DNA from: Herpetosiphonaceae bacterium
Lineage (GTDB): Bacteria > Chloroflexota > Chloroflexia > Chloroflexales > Kallotenuaceae
Direction of reading: 5' to 3'
DNA: 61,632 nucleotides
Assembly: GCA_036374795.1 (NCBI GenBank)
Contig: DASUTC010000024.1
Coordinates: 1-61,632, forward strand
The translations under genes were made by a program, and so were the position numbers. Positions 35,707 to 44,085 of the stretch are shown here, one piece after another (position 1 is the stretch's first letter; every line of letters begins with the position of its first letter). The notes beneath the pieces are model-generated. The model was not told the origin of the DNA, made no database searches, and saw nothing but the letters and a program-made list of their open reading frames with translations.

Positions 35707-35838
35707 CAGGTATTCCTCCTTACATAAGCTGGCTCGTGTACCTCGATAAGCCACGCGCTCCAACTTTTTGGTATGTCCTTACGGTGGTAGCAAACGCTGT
35801 ACCACAGAGCGGATCTGCCCTGAAATCTTTTACAGTTG

Positions 35839-35866
35839 TTGCCATCGGAGGCATTTGTGGTATAAT
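35839..35866 (+). promoter_or_regulatory. Promoter of the HhH-XPB-Bax1 operon
   Basis: -35 TTGCCA (35839-35844), 16-base spacer, -10 TATAAT (35861-35866), about 80 bases before the HhH gene. Confidence 0.7.
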
Positions 35867-35946
35867 ACAAACATCCGTTCTAAAGTGTGCGATTTTCCGT
35901 TTCTACCAGACGATGGGCAAACGAGTATGTACAAAAGGGAAGAGCT

Positions 35947-36489
35947 ATGACAAACCGTGAAATTGCCGCGATACTGTTCAACATATCCTCGCTGCTGATC
36001 GCGCAGCATGGGAATCCCTACCGCATCCGCGCCTACCGCCGCGCCGCCCGCAATATCCTGCGTGTGCGCCACTCGCTCGCCGAGCGTGCCCGCAATCAGC
36101 AGCCGCTTGGCGTGCCCTTCCTGGGCGAGCGGCTCACCAAAACGATCACCGGGCTGGCGCTCGACGGCACCTGCGACGTGTACGAGGAGCTGGTTGGCGA
36201 GCTGCCCACGGCGCAGCAGCGCCTGCTGCACGTTCCCGGTATCGGGCCGAAGCTGGCCGAGCGGATCACCAACGATCTCAAGGCCGAGGACGCCGAAGAG
36301 CTGATCCAGCGCGCGGCGACGGTCGGGCTGCAGCGGGTGTGGGGCATCGGGCCGAAGCGCGCGCGGCTGATCGTGGACGAGCTGAAGACCGAAACCGCGC
36401 CTGAGGTGGATACGCCCTTTGTGCGCGACGGCAATGTGATCTACGTACAGGAGAGCTTCTGGAATGCCGAGCGCAAAAACGCGGCGTAA
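35947..36489 (+). CDS. Helix-hairpin-helix DNA-binding protein (PolX N-terminal-like)
   Basis: 180 residues. The first ~75 residues (REIAAILFNISSLLIAQHGNPYRIRAYRRAARNI) resemble the N-terminal domain of family X DNA polymerases, followed by two HhH motifs (LLHVPGIGPKLAERI, RVWGIGPKRARLIVDEL). There is no polymerase or PHP domain. It should bind DNA non-specifically, perhaps at gaps or branches. ATG 35947 follows GGAAGAG. Its end overlaps the XPB gene by 26 bases, so the two are coupled. Confidence 0.82.
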   Translation: MTNREIAAILFNISSLLIAQHGNPYRIRAYRRAARNILRVRHSLAERARNQQPLGVPFLGERLTKTITGLALDGTCDVYEELVGELPTAQQRLLHVPGIGPKLAERITNDLKAEDAEELIQRAATVGLQRVWGIGPKRARLIVDELKTETAPEVDTPFVRDGNVIYVQESFWNAERKNAA

Positions 36490-37807
36490 GTTTATCGTGC
36501 CGATGGAGGTCGAGCAGACGATGCTCGACGATCTGCTGGCCGATGGATACGCGCTGGAAGAGGACGATCCCGACGCACTGCTCGGCGCGACGCTCCTGAG
36601 CGAAGAGGCCGACGAGCCGTGCGTCGAGGAGGATGCGCTGGCCGGTGGCTACCGGCCCAGGCTTCAGTTCGAGCCGCGTCCCTACCAGGCCGAGGCGATC
36701 GAAAGCTGGCTGCGCCACGATGGGCGCGGCGTTGTCGTGCTGCCGACCGGCGCGGGTAAGACGGTGGTGGCGCTGATGGCGCTGGCCCGGCTCAAGCTGC
36801 GGACGCTGATCGTGGTGCCGACGATCGAGCTGCTCTACCAGTGGCGCGATGCGGTGGTGGAGCGGCTGAGCCTGCCCCGGCGCAGCGTCGGCATCGTGGG
36901 CGACGGGCGCAAAGAGTGGCGTTCGATCACGGTGATTACCTATGCCTCGGCGGCGATGCCCAACGCGCCGCTCAACGACATCGGCCTGCTGATCTGCGAC
37001 GAGGCGCATCATCTGCCCTCGCCCAGCTACGCGACGATCGCCACGCGCTCGAACGCGCCCTACCGCCTGGGCCTGACGGCCACGCCCGATCGCGCCGACG
37101 GCGAGCACAGCGCGCTGGGCGCGCTGCTCGGCCCGCTGGTCTATCGGCGCGCGCCCGCCGATCTCAGCGCCGAGGGCCATATCGCGCAGTACGTCGAAAA
37201 GCGCGTCTTCGTCTCGCTGAGCGATGAAGAGTCGCTGCGCTACGAGGCGCTGATGGGCGAGTGGAAGTGGTTTCTCAGCTCCAAGCGGCATATGCTTGCC
37301 AAAGGCGGCGATTTCTTCGGCGAGCTGATCCGCCGCTCGGCGACTGATCCGCAGGCGCGGCGGGCGCTGCAAGCACACCATCAGGCCCGCATGATCGCGC
37401 TCAATGCCGAGGCCAAGCTCCACGAGGTCGAGCGGCTGCTGGGCGAGCATCGCGACGACAAGGTGATCGTCTTTTCGGAGTACAACGCGCTGGTCGATAC
37501 GATCTCGCACCGGCTGGCGCTGCCCGCGATCACCTATAAGACCGCCGCCGACGAGCGCAAGGCGATCCTTGAGGGCTTTCGCGACGGCAGCTACTCCAAG
37601 CTGGTGACGGGCCGCGTGCTCAACGAGGGCGTGGACGTGCCCGACGCAAATGTCGCAATCGTCGTCAGCGGCTCCAGCACGACCCGCGAGTATATCCAGC
37701 GCCTCGGACGGGTGATCCGCCCCAAGGCGACGACCGCCGTGCTCTACGAGGTGATCACCCGCAAGACCAGCGAGGTCAATACCGCGCGCAGGCGTAGACC
37801 GAATTAG
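36464..37807 (+). CDS. XPB-type superfamily 2 DNA helicase
   Basis: 447 residues. An N-terminal ~60 residues with acidic clusters leads to RPYQAEAIESWL, Walker A LPTGAGKTVVA, DEAHH, GLTATPDR, then an insertion including KRVFVSLSDEESLRYEALMGEWKWF (thumb-like region of XPB) and helicase C-terminal motifs VIVFSEYN, VLNEGVDVPDA and QRLGRVIRP. XPB opens DNA in archaeal/eukaryal-type nucleotide excision repair. AGGAGAG lies eight bases before ATG 36464. Followed by the Bax1-like gene after 80 bases of repeat. Confidence 0.9.
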   Translation: MPSAKTRRKFIVPMEVEQTMLDDLLADGYALEEDDPDALLGATLLSEEADEPCVEEDALAGGYRPRLQFEPRPYQAEAIESWLRHDGRGVVVLPTGAGKTVVALMALARLKLRTLIVVPTIELLYQWRDAVVERLSLPRRSVGIVGDGRKEWRSITVITYASAAMPNAPLNDIGLLICDEAHHLPSPSYATIATRSNAPYRLGLTATPDRADGEHSALGALLGPLVYRRAPADLSAEGHIAQYVEKRVFVSLSDEESLRYEALMGEWKWFLSSKRHMLAKGGDFFGELIRRSATDPQARRALQAHHQARMIALNAEAKLHEVERLLGEHRDDKVIVFSEYNALVDTISHRLALPAITYKTAADERKAILEGFRDGSYSKLVTGRVLNEGVDVPDANVAIVVSGSSTTREYIQRLGRVIRPKATTAVLYEVITRKTSEVNTARRRRPN

Positions 37808-37808
37808 T

Positions 37809-37875
37809 AGAACAGAGAACAACGAACAACGAAACAAAGAATCTCAGCCTGCTTTGTTCTCTGTTCTTTGTTTGT
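37809..37875. repeat. Inverted-repeat form of the composite repeat (copy 6)
   Basis: AGAACAGAGAACAA (37809-37822) is perfectly inverted as TTGTTCTCTGTTCT (37854-37867), with further GAACAAC units on the left and TTCTTTG on the right. It lies between the XPB stop and the Bax1 start, so it would form a hairpin in the operon mRNA. Confidence 0.8.
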
Positions 37876-37887
37876 CCAGAGGCATGC

Positions 37888-39417
37888 ATGTCATTTTCCA
37901 CCGCAGACTTCAAAAAAACCAGCCGCAAAGTCGGCGACAGACGCGCGCTCTATCCGCATCAGCTACGCGACGATCGCTTTCTGGCGGCGATCAGCTATGC
38001 CATCGACTACTACGAGCGCATGGTCGGGCGTCCGCGCAAAGAGATGCAGGCCGAGACGCTGCTGGAATTTTTTGGCGATCCCAAGCTGGCACGCGGCATC
38101 GTCGCCTGTCTCGGACGGACCTACGTCTGGCACCAGCCCGACTTCGGCGAGGTGCTCGACGATGAAACCTGCCATGTGCTGCGCTCGCTGGGCCTGGATC
38201 GACCGGCGGCGGTGCGGCAGTATCTTTATCGCTACGTCAACGCGCATCACAACGGCTTCCTGCCGCTGGTCGGGCGGGCGACGGTGCTCGAAGCGCTGTG
38301 TGCCGACCTGCCGATCGATCGGCGGACCTTTGAGACGCTGCTGACGCTCGACGCCGCAGAGAACGCGATTCTGACCAAGGTCGCGGGAGCGCCAGCGGCC
38401 CGCGACATCGTGGCGCTCTACAACTACCACTCGATCGAGACGGCGCTGCGCGCTACCTCGGCGCTGCGCCTGACGCTCGACGGCCCGATCTGGACGATCG
38501 TGCGGACGGTCCACAATATCTCGAAGCGCTACGGCCTGCGCTATGCGATCGAGCACGGCGCGGGCGGCCTTTTTGCGGGAACGGTGACAATCGAGTGGAT
38601 CGGGAAGCGCGATGCCCTTGGCGGCTACAGCCGTCATGGTCGGCGCGTGGTGCGGGCGCTGCTGCGGCTGCTGGCGGCCCATCCCGACGCGCCGGTCGAG
38701 GGCGAGGCGACGGTGCATCTCGCCGGTTCGGTCTATAGCTACGCGCTCAACAAGCCCGCGCTGGCGATCCTGGGCGTGCAGGCGCAGCGCGTCGGGCGAG
38801 GCGATGAGGCGTGGGAGGCCCAGGGCGCAGCCAGGCTCCTGAACGCCTGGAACAAAGCGTATCTGCGCGGCGAAACCGGCGGCTGGCGGCTCCGGCGCGA
38901 TCCGGAGCCGCTGATCACGGACGCGGGCGTGATCGTGCCCGACTTTCTGATCATGCGCGGGCAGCAGCGCGCCTACCTGGTGCTGGCCGATAGCCGCGCG
39001 GTCGTTGATGCGCTGGTTAAGCCGCTGCGGGCGCTCAACGGGCGGTCGCTGATCGTGGTGGCGACGGAGGCGGAGTGGGCGAAACAGCTCGCGGCGCTGC
39101 CGACGATCGTGGTGCCGCATGTCGGCGAGCCGTCGGCGCGGATGCTGGCGCGGGCGCTGCCCTCGCCCACAGCCCTGGCGCAGCTTGGCGAGAGCAAATG
39201 GCAGCGGCTGGAGCGTATTCTGGAGACGGAAGGCTTTGTCGACGAGTCGCGGCTGGCTGAGATCCTGAGCTGCGCGGTCGCGGATGTTGGCGGCGCGGTC
39301 CGAGGCTGGCGCACCGATCGGGCCAGCTATCTGCCGGGAATCGGCCTCTGCTCGAACGAGACGGTTCAGGATATTCGCGCGCTGCTTCAGTCGGGCACGA
39401 TGCGTCAGGCGGCGTAG
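37888..39417 (+). CDS. DUF790/Bax1-like nuclease, XPB partner
   Basis: 509 residues. Pattern and context match DUF790 (archaeal Bax1): an N-terminal region ALYPHQLRDDRFLAAISYAIDYYERMVGR, a central all-alpha part, YNYHSIETALRATSALRLTL, and a C-terminal nuclease-like segment with IVPDFLIMRGQQRAYL and LVKPLRALNGRSLIVV. In archaea Bax1 binds XPB and supplies the endonuclease for repair bubbles. Adjacent to XPB here, which strongly supports the call. Start ATG 37888 has no strong ribosome site because the repeat fills the upstream space. Confidence 0.87.
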   Translation: MSFSTADFKKTSRKVGDRRALYPHQLRDDRFLAAISYAIDYYERMVGRPRKEMQAETLLEFFGDPKLARGIVACLGRTYVWHQPDFGEVLDDETCHVLRSLGLDRPAAVRQYLYRYVNAHHNGFLPLVGRATVLEALCADLPIDRRTFETLLTLDAAENAILTKVAGAPAARDIVALYNYHSIETALRATSALRLTLDGPIWTIVRTVHNISKRYGLRYAIEHGAGGLFAGTVTIEWIGKRDALGGYSRHGRRVVRALLRLLAAHPDAPVEGEATVHLAGSVYSYALNKPALAILGVQAQRVGRGDEAWEAQGAARLLNAWNKAYLRGETGGWRLRRDPEPLITDAGVIVPDFLIMRGQQRAYLVLADSRAVVDALVKPLRALNGRSLIVVATEAEWAKQLAALPTIVVPHVGEPSARMLARALPSPTALAQLGESKWQRLERILETEGFVDESRLAEILSCAVADVGGAVRGWRTDRASYLPGIGLCSNETVQDIRALLQSGTMRQAA

Positions 39418-39628
39418 CCCACGCTGAGATGACGAGCGAGGTGACGACATCGGCAAGCGCCGGTGTCGTTGTCGTTGTTGGGGATCTGTAGGAGGCGTGT
39501 AGCGGGTCGAGGATCATGACTCTGCTTAGCAGGATAGCCAGAAATGATCTGCCAGGCCGCGCTTAGCCGGCTTTCCGCTGCGTACGCTCAGCTTCGATCT
39601 CAGCTAGCGCCTGGTCGAGCGGTGCGGC

Positions 39629-40777
39629 TCATGCACTCTCAGCCATCGCCTGCTCCTGCTCATGCGCCTCCTGCTCGCCCCGCACGTCGATCGTATCGCC
39701 GAGCGTATCTTCGATATACAACATCTTCACGAGCACCAGCGCCATTGCCGCCAGCGGCGTCGCAAAGACCAGGCCGAGCGGTCCCAGCAGCACGCTCAGC
39801 AACACTTGCGCGCCGATCGTCAGCGCGGGCGGCAGCTCCACGGTTTCCTGCTCCACCAGCGGCGTCAGCAGGTAGCCCTCGACCATCTGGATCGCCAGGT
39901 AGAGCAGCACGACATAGAGCGCCTGGATCGGCGCCTGGGTCAGGCCCAGCAGCACGGCTGGCAGCGCCGCGATGATCGGCCCGATATTCGGCACGAAGTC
40001 GAGCAGCGCCGCGATGATGCCAAGCGGCAGCGCCAGCGGAATGCCGAGCAGCGACAGGCCGATTGTCACCATCATGCCGATCGCCACCATCGCTATCGCG
40101 CGGCCAAGCAGCCACCAGCGCAGCGTGTAGCCCATCACATGCAGGACTTCGCGGGCACGTGGCCGCTTGTGCTGCGGCACCAGCCGGATAATGCCCCTGG
40201 TGTAGAGCTGTGGGTTGGCCGCGAGGTACACGCCGATGAACAGGATGATCACGATGTTGGCGATCGTGTCAAAGGTGCCGGAGAAGACGCGCCCGACCTG
40301 TGCGAAGATGCCCGACGTTCCCGATGCCACCTGATCGGGCTGCTGCGCCTGCTCTAGAAGCTGTCGGCCCCAGCTATACTGCTCGATCGTCTCTCGGAAC
40401 TGCTGCCAGGCCTGAGGAAGCTGCTGCGTCAGTTGCGTGAACTGCTCGCCGATCCGGGGAGCGATCAGCCTGCCGCCCAGACCCAGCAGCAGCAGCAGCG
40501 CCACGCCAACCACTGCCAGCGACCAGCCCTCCGAGAGCGTGGTTTTGGCACTCAGCCAGTCGCTCAGCGTGCGCAGAAAGACCGCCAGCAGAATGCCGCC
40601 AAAGGCCAGCAGCAGCATGTGGCTGGTGTACCAGACAAAGGCGACGAGCGCGAGCGCCGCGAGGCCAATCGCCACCGCAATCAGCGCGCGACGGGTGAAC
40701 GGGTCGAACGGCTGGTGCTGCTCAACTTCCCGCACTCCGTCACGCTGGCTGCGCGATGTTCGGTGTGTGTCAGGCAT
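39629..40777 (-). CDS. AI-2E/PerM family membrane transporter
   Basis: 382 residues, about eight membrane helices, with the family layout: two N-terminal helix pairs, a long amphipathic cytoplasmic region (EQFTQLTQQLPQAWQQFRETIEQ), and the C-terminal core GIIAALLDFVPNIGPIIAALPAVLLGL and QMVEGYLLTPLV. Members include putative autoinducer-2 exporters and Na+/H+ antiporters; the substrate is unknown. ATG 40777 with GAGGT; further upstream is repeat DNA. Confidence 0.87.
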   Translation of the reverse strand: MPDTHRTSRSQRDGVREVEQHQPFDPFTRRALIAVAIGLAALALVAFVWYTSHMLLLAFGGILLAVFLRTLSDWLSAKTTLSEGWSLAVVGVALLLLLGLGGRLIAPRIGEQFTQLTQQLPQAWQQFRETIEQYSWGRQLLEQAQQPDQVASGTSGIFAQVGRVFSGTFDTIANIVIILFIGVYLAANPQLYTRGIIRLVPQHKRPRAREVLHVMGYTLRWWLLGRAIAMVAIGMMVTIGLSLLGIPLALPLGIIAALLDFVPNIGPIIAALPAVLLGLTQAPIQALYVVLLYLAIQMVEGYLLTPLVEQETVELPPALTIGAQVLLSVLLGPLGLVFATPLAAMALVLVKMLYIEDTLGDTIDVRGEQEAHEQEQAMAESA

Positions 40778-40790
40778 CGTGTACCTCGCG

Positions 40791-40893
40791 AGAACAAAGA
40801 ACAAAACGAGAACCAGGCACCAAGAACCGAGAACCAAGGAGAACTCGACACTCGAAACTTGGAACTCGACACTCGAAACTTGGAACTCCGATT
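40791..40893. repeat. Composite intergenic repeat with a 21-base tandem (copy 7)
   Basis: GAACAAA and GAACCAA units lead into two perfect 21-base tandem copies (40842-40862 and 40863-40883, each beginning AACTCGACACTCG) plus the start of a third. Twenty-one is three heptamer periods. Confidence 0.85.
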
Positions 40894-40906
40894 TGCCGTC
40901 GCGCGC

Positions 40907-41125
40907 CTACCGCCGGGGATCGCCGGTCCAGACCGCCCGCCATCCGCCGCCAGGTTGCGGGGTGAGCCTGCCGCGCGCCGCCGCCAGCAGCGCCATGATC
41001 GCGCCGACGACCAGGCTGGTGAGCATCGCCGCCAGCGAGTCGTAGGCGAGCACCCACGGCGCGACCAGCAGCCAGACGCCGATCAGCGATCGGTCTGGCT
41101 CGCCCATCGATCGATCCTTACTCAT
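40907..41125 (-). CDS. SPW-repeat-like small membrane protein
   Basis: 72 residues with two membrane helices; LIGVWLLVAPWVLAYDSLAAMLTSLVVGAIMALLAA matches the SPW repeat pattern. GGGAGGGG precedes ATG 41125, which lies in the last codons of the SDR gene, so the two are coupled. Function unknown. Confidence 0.7.
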   Translation of the reverse strand: MSKDRSMGEPDRSLIGVWLLVAPWVLAYDSLAAMLTSLVVGAIMALLAAARGRLTPQPGGGWRAVWTGDPRR

Positions 41126-42125
41126 CGCCCCTCCCAAAGAGCGCCGCGACCGCCGCGCTGGCGACACCAGCGCCAGCCAGCGCCAGCCAGCTCCGGTGGG
41201 TTGTCGCCCAGAGCTGCCAGCTACTCTGCTTGGCCCGATCGTCGAAGCGCCCGTGCGCGCCGTGATCGCCCGGCACCGGCTCCCACAGGTTATGCATGGC
41301 CTCCGGATCGCGCGGCTCGTCGGTCTGCTGCGACTTATAGCCGCTCCTGCCGAGATACCAGTCTCCCAGGCCCGGCGCGATCTTGTTGCCGACGATCGCG
41401 ATCACCGAGGAAAGGCCCACGTAGACCTCGCGGCGATCGTGATGCGCGGCCCAGACGATTGCTTCGGCGGCGACTTCGGGCTGGAAGATCGGCGGGACCG
41501 GCTGCGCCCGGTTGGGCAGGCGCGACTTGACCCAATCGAACTGCGGCGTGTTGAGCGCTGGCATCTGCACCATCGTCAGGCGCACGTTGCTGCCGTCGTG
41601 GATCAGCTCAGCCCGCAGCGAGTCGCAAAAGCCCTGGATCGCGTGCTTCGCTCCGCAGTACGCGGCCTGGAGCGGAATGCCCCGGTAGGCCAGCGCCGAC
41701 CCAACCTGCACGATCGCGCCCTGGTCGCGGGGCAGCATGCGTTTGAGCGCCGCCAGCGTGCCATAGACATAGCCCAGATAGGTCACGTCGGTGACGCGCC
41801 TGAACTCCGCCGGAGTCGTCTCTTTGACCGGCGAGAAGACCGAGGTCATCGCGTTGTTGACCCAGATGTCGATCGGGCCGAACGCTTTTTCAACCCTGGC
41901 CGCCGCCGCCTCGACCTGATCCGAGTCGGCGACATCGGTAGGCAGCACCAGCGCCTTGCCGCCCAGCGCCTCCACATCCCGCCGCGCGCCCTCTAAACCA
42001 TCCCGTCCGCGCGCCAGCAGCCCGATGTGCGCGCCACGCCTGGCAAACGCGCGCGCCGTGGCGCGGCCCACGCCCGCCGACGCTCCGGTGATCACGACGA
42101 CTTCGGGTTTTCCTGCGTTGCTCAT
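41118..42125 (-). CDS. Short-chain dehydrogenase/reductase with C-terminal membrane anchor
   Basis: 335 residues. NAD(P)-binding TGASAGVGRATARAFARRG, NNAM, catalytic Ser (VQVGSALAYRG) and YxxxK (YCGAKHA). After the ~250-residue SDR core comes a tail of about 85 residues ending in a hydrophobic helix (WLALAGAGVASAAVAAL). ATG 42125 has AAGGAG nine bases upstream. Substrate unknown. Confidence 0.88.
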   Translation of the reverse strand: MSNAGKPEVVVITGASAGVGRATARAFARRGAHIGLLARGRDGLEGARRDVEALGGKALVLPTDVADSDQVEAAAARVEKAFGPIDIWVNNAMTSVFSPVKETTPAEFRRVTDVTYLGYVYGTLAALKRMLPRDQGAIVQVGSALAYRGIPLQAAYCGAKHAIQGFCDSLRAELIHDGSNVRLTMVQMPALNTPQFDWVKSRLPNRAQPVPPIFQPEVAAEAIVWAAHHDRREVYVGLSSVIAIVGNKIAPGLGDWYLGRSGYKSQQTDEPRDPEAMHNLWEPVPGDHGAHGRFDDRAKQSSWQLWATTHRSWLALAGAGVASAAVAALFGRGDE

Positions 42126-42249
42126 CGATCCTCGCTCCTTTTGGCTCCTGGGCCATGCCTGCCGCCGCACGGAGCACCGCCGACGCGCAGGCTGGCATCT
42201 GCTGATCGCATCTGCCATGTATTCATCACGAAATAGGCCACGCCTGACG

Positions 42250-42377
42250 GAGAACAAAGGGGAAGCACCAAACTTCCCCCGCTCCTGTGCCGCAGGCTGC
42301 GAAGGCGGAGGCCGCCTGAGCGTGGGGCAGGGGTGCTGAGCGCAGCGACGCGGGGTGAGGGCCTGGAACTTGAAACC
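42250..42377. repeat. Composite intergenic repeat, reverse orientation (copy 8)
   Basis: Read on the minus strand: GTTTCAAGTTCC, then AGGCCCTCACCCC and GC-rich block, then CCTTTGTTCTC. This is the same module order as 13089-13297 and 58187-58372 but inverted. It contains a hairpin around GGCGGAGGCCGCC. Confidence 0.8.
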
Positions 42378-42389
42378 TAAGACGTGGAC

Positions 42390-42992
42390 TCACAGCTCGA
42401 AGCGCAGCAGCGCCACGCCTGAGGCCAGCACCGCCGCCCACGCCGGATCGGCCCGCGCTGCGTCCAGCGAACACGGCGGCTGCGGATCGGGTCGTCGCGG
42501 CTGCAACGTTCGCTGCCACCAGCCCACGTCGTGCCACGCGCCGAGCTTGTAGCCCACGCCGTGGTACACGCCCACAGGCTTGAAGCCCAGCGACTCGTGC
42601 AGCCGCACGCTGGCCCGGTTGGGCAGCGCAATCCCGGCGTAGGCGTTGTAGAAGCCCTGGAGCACCAGGATGTTAAAGAGCGAGGTGTAGAGCGCCTGCC
42701 CGATGCCCATCCGCCGCGCGCGCTCGTGGACGTACACCGAGACATCGACCGACCACTGGTAGGCCGCTCGTCTGCGATGCTGCCCGGCGTACGCATAGCC
42801 GACGATCGCTTCCTGATCTTCGCAGCTAACCCAGGGCCACCGCTCAAGCGTCTCGCGGATGCGCTGCCGCATCTGGTCGATCGTCGGCGGCTCCAACTCG
42901 AACGAGATGCTGGTGGTGGCGACCAGCGGGGCGTAGATCGCCAGCATTTGCTCGGCGTCTTCCGGCGTCGCCAATCGGATCGCAGGTTTCAT
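42390..42992 (-). CDS. GNAT acetyltransferase (phosphinothricin acetyltransferase-like)
   Basis: 200 residues. IRLATPEDAEQMLAIYAPLV, SFELEPPT, and the acetyl-CoA loop VHERARRMGIGQALYTSL followed by NAYAGIALPNRASVRLHESLGFKPVGVYHGVGYK match the PAT/bar family. The C-terminus is extended. Its ATG overlaps the stop of the GNAT gene at 42989 (ATGA). True substrate unknown; family members often acetylate amino acid analogues. Confidence 0.87.
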   Translation of the reverse strand: MKPAIRLATPEDAEQMLAIYAPLVATTSISFELEPPTIDQMRQRIRETLERWPWVSCEDQEAIVGYAYAGQHRRRAAYQWSVDVSVYVHERARRMGIGQALYTSLFNILVLQGFYNAYAGIALPNRASVRLHESLGFKPVGVYHGVGYKLGAWHDVGWWQRTLQPRRPDPQPPCSLDAARADPAWAAVLASGVALLRFEL

Positions 42993-43798
42993 GGTAGCAC
43001 GCCTCTGTCGTCGCGCCGGTCTGAGCGATCGACGTGCCACACGCAGGGATAGGCGTAGCTGATGAGCTGAAAGCCGAGCGTCAGCAGGATCGGTCGGCTC
43101 ATCGGGCTGGCATCGACGGTCAGAAAGCGCCTGCCGCGCTGTCGCGCCTCCTGAGCGCGGGCCGCCAGCAAGCCGGTGTAGATGCCGCGCTTGCGATACT
43201 CAGGCAGCGTCGAGCCGCCCCACAGACTGGCGAACTGGCTCTGCTGCGGAAAGTTGATCCAGGCCGAGGCGACCGGTGTATCGTCCTCATAGACGACATA
43301 GATCGAAAGATAATCGGGCCGCTCGCGCAGGTTGGTCGTCAGGCGCTGCTCCAGCCAGCCGAAATCTTCCTGCCAGACGACGTTCTGCACGCTGATCGCA
43401 TCGGGGACCCCGGCAGGATCGGTAATGCGCCGGATTGTCGGTGGGGGCGTCTGCGCGAGCAGATCCGGCGCGGTCGCCAGATCGAGCACCAGGATCGCCT
43501 CGTCCGCGCCGATCTCGAAGCCATGCGCGCCCAGGCGATCTTTCAGATCGGGCGGCGTATCGTGGCGGTAGACCTTCCATTCAAAGTCTTGCCCGATCGC
43601 CGCAAAGTAGCCCGTCTGCTCGTCAATCGCCGCCGCGACGTGCTCGGCGGCCAGGCGAGAGTAGATGATCATGCCCTCGCCGCCTGCGAGATTGACATGT
43701 CGAACGATCGTGCCGACGACCTCGCGCCGCATGCCGGGGATCGCCAGGTCCTGGCGCTGATCTCGGTCGTACAGCTCACGCATGCGATCGATGTCCAT
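42989..43798 (-). CDS. GNAT-family acetyltransferase
   Basis: 269 residues; an N-terminal region of about 140 residues precedes the GNAT core (VASAWINFPQQSQFASLWGGSTLPEYRKRGIYTGLLAARAQEARQ, TVDASPMSRPILLTLGF). Such two-part proteins acetylate small molecules or proteins. AAGGAG lies about 11 bases before ATG 43798. Translationally coupled to the next GNAT gene. Confidence 0.8.
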   Translation of the reverse strand: MDIDRMRELYDRDQRQDLAIPGMRREVVGTIVRHVNLAGGEGMIIYSRLAAEHVAAAIDEQTGYFAAIGQDFEWKVYRHDTPPDLKDRLGAHGFEIGADEAILVLDLATAPDLLAQTPPPTIRRITDPAGVPDAISVQNVVWQEDFGWLEQRLTTNLRERPDYLSIYVVYEDDTPVASAWINFPQQSQFASLWGGSTLPEYRKRGIYTGLLAARAQEARQRGRRFLTVDASPMSRPILLTLGFQLISYAYPCVWHVDRSDRRDDRGVLP

Positions 43799-43815
43799 AG
43801 CTTGTGGATGCTCCT

Positions 43816-43886
43816 TGTTTCGAGTTCAACGTTTCGCGTCGAGGCCCGCACCCCAATCCGCCCAAGGGACGCCCTTTGGGCATGGT
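43816..43886. repeat. Composite intergenic repeat (copy 9)
   Basis: Degenerate GTTTCGA/GTTCAAC units, then GAGGCCCGCACCCC, then ACGCCCTTTGGGCATGG. Upstream of the GNAT pair. Confidence 0.75.
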
Positions 43887-44085
43887 ACCCCGGCAATGTG
43901 CCGCCGGCGATACATGCCGCCTCACACGTGTTGTAAGTACCATCGCAGGATGCATCTGGTTCAACCAAGATAGCTCCCTTGGCCCTTCCCTTTTGGCCCA
44001 GGCGCAGCTATGCTTGTTCTCATGATTGTCCTGCGGTGCTACAATGGCCCGTCTCTACGTGTCCCGTATGCGGAAGGAAGTAATC

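Noticed and set aside
36278-39456. Long antisense frames across the XPB and Bax1 genes
   Set aside because: Same GC-driven shadow effect; no motifs, and the sense proteins are recognisable.
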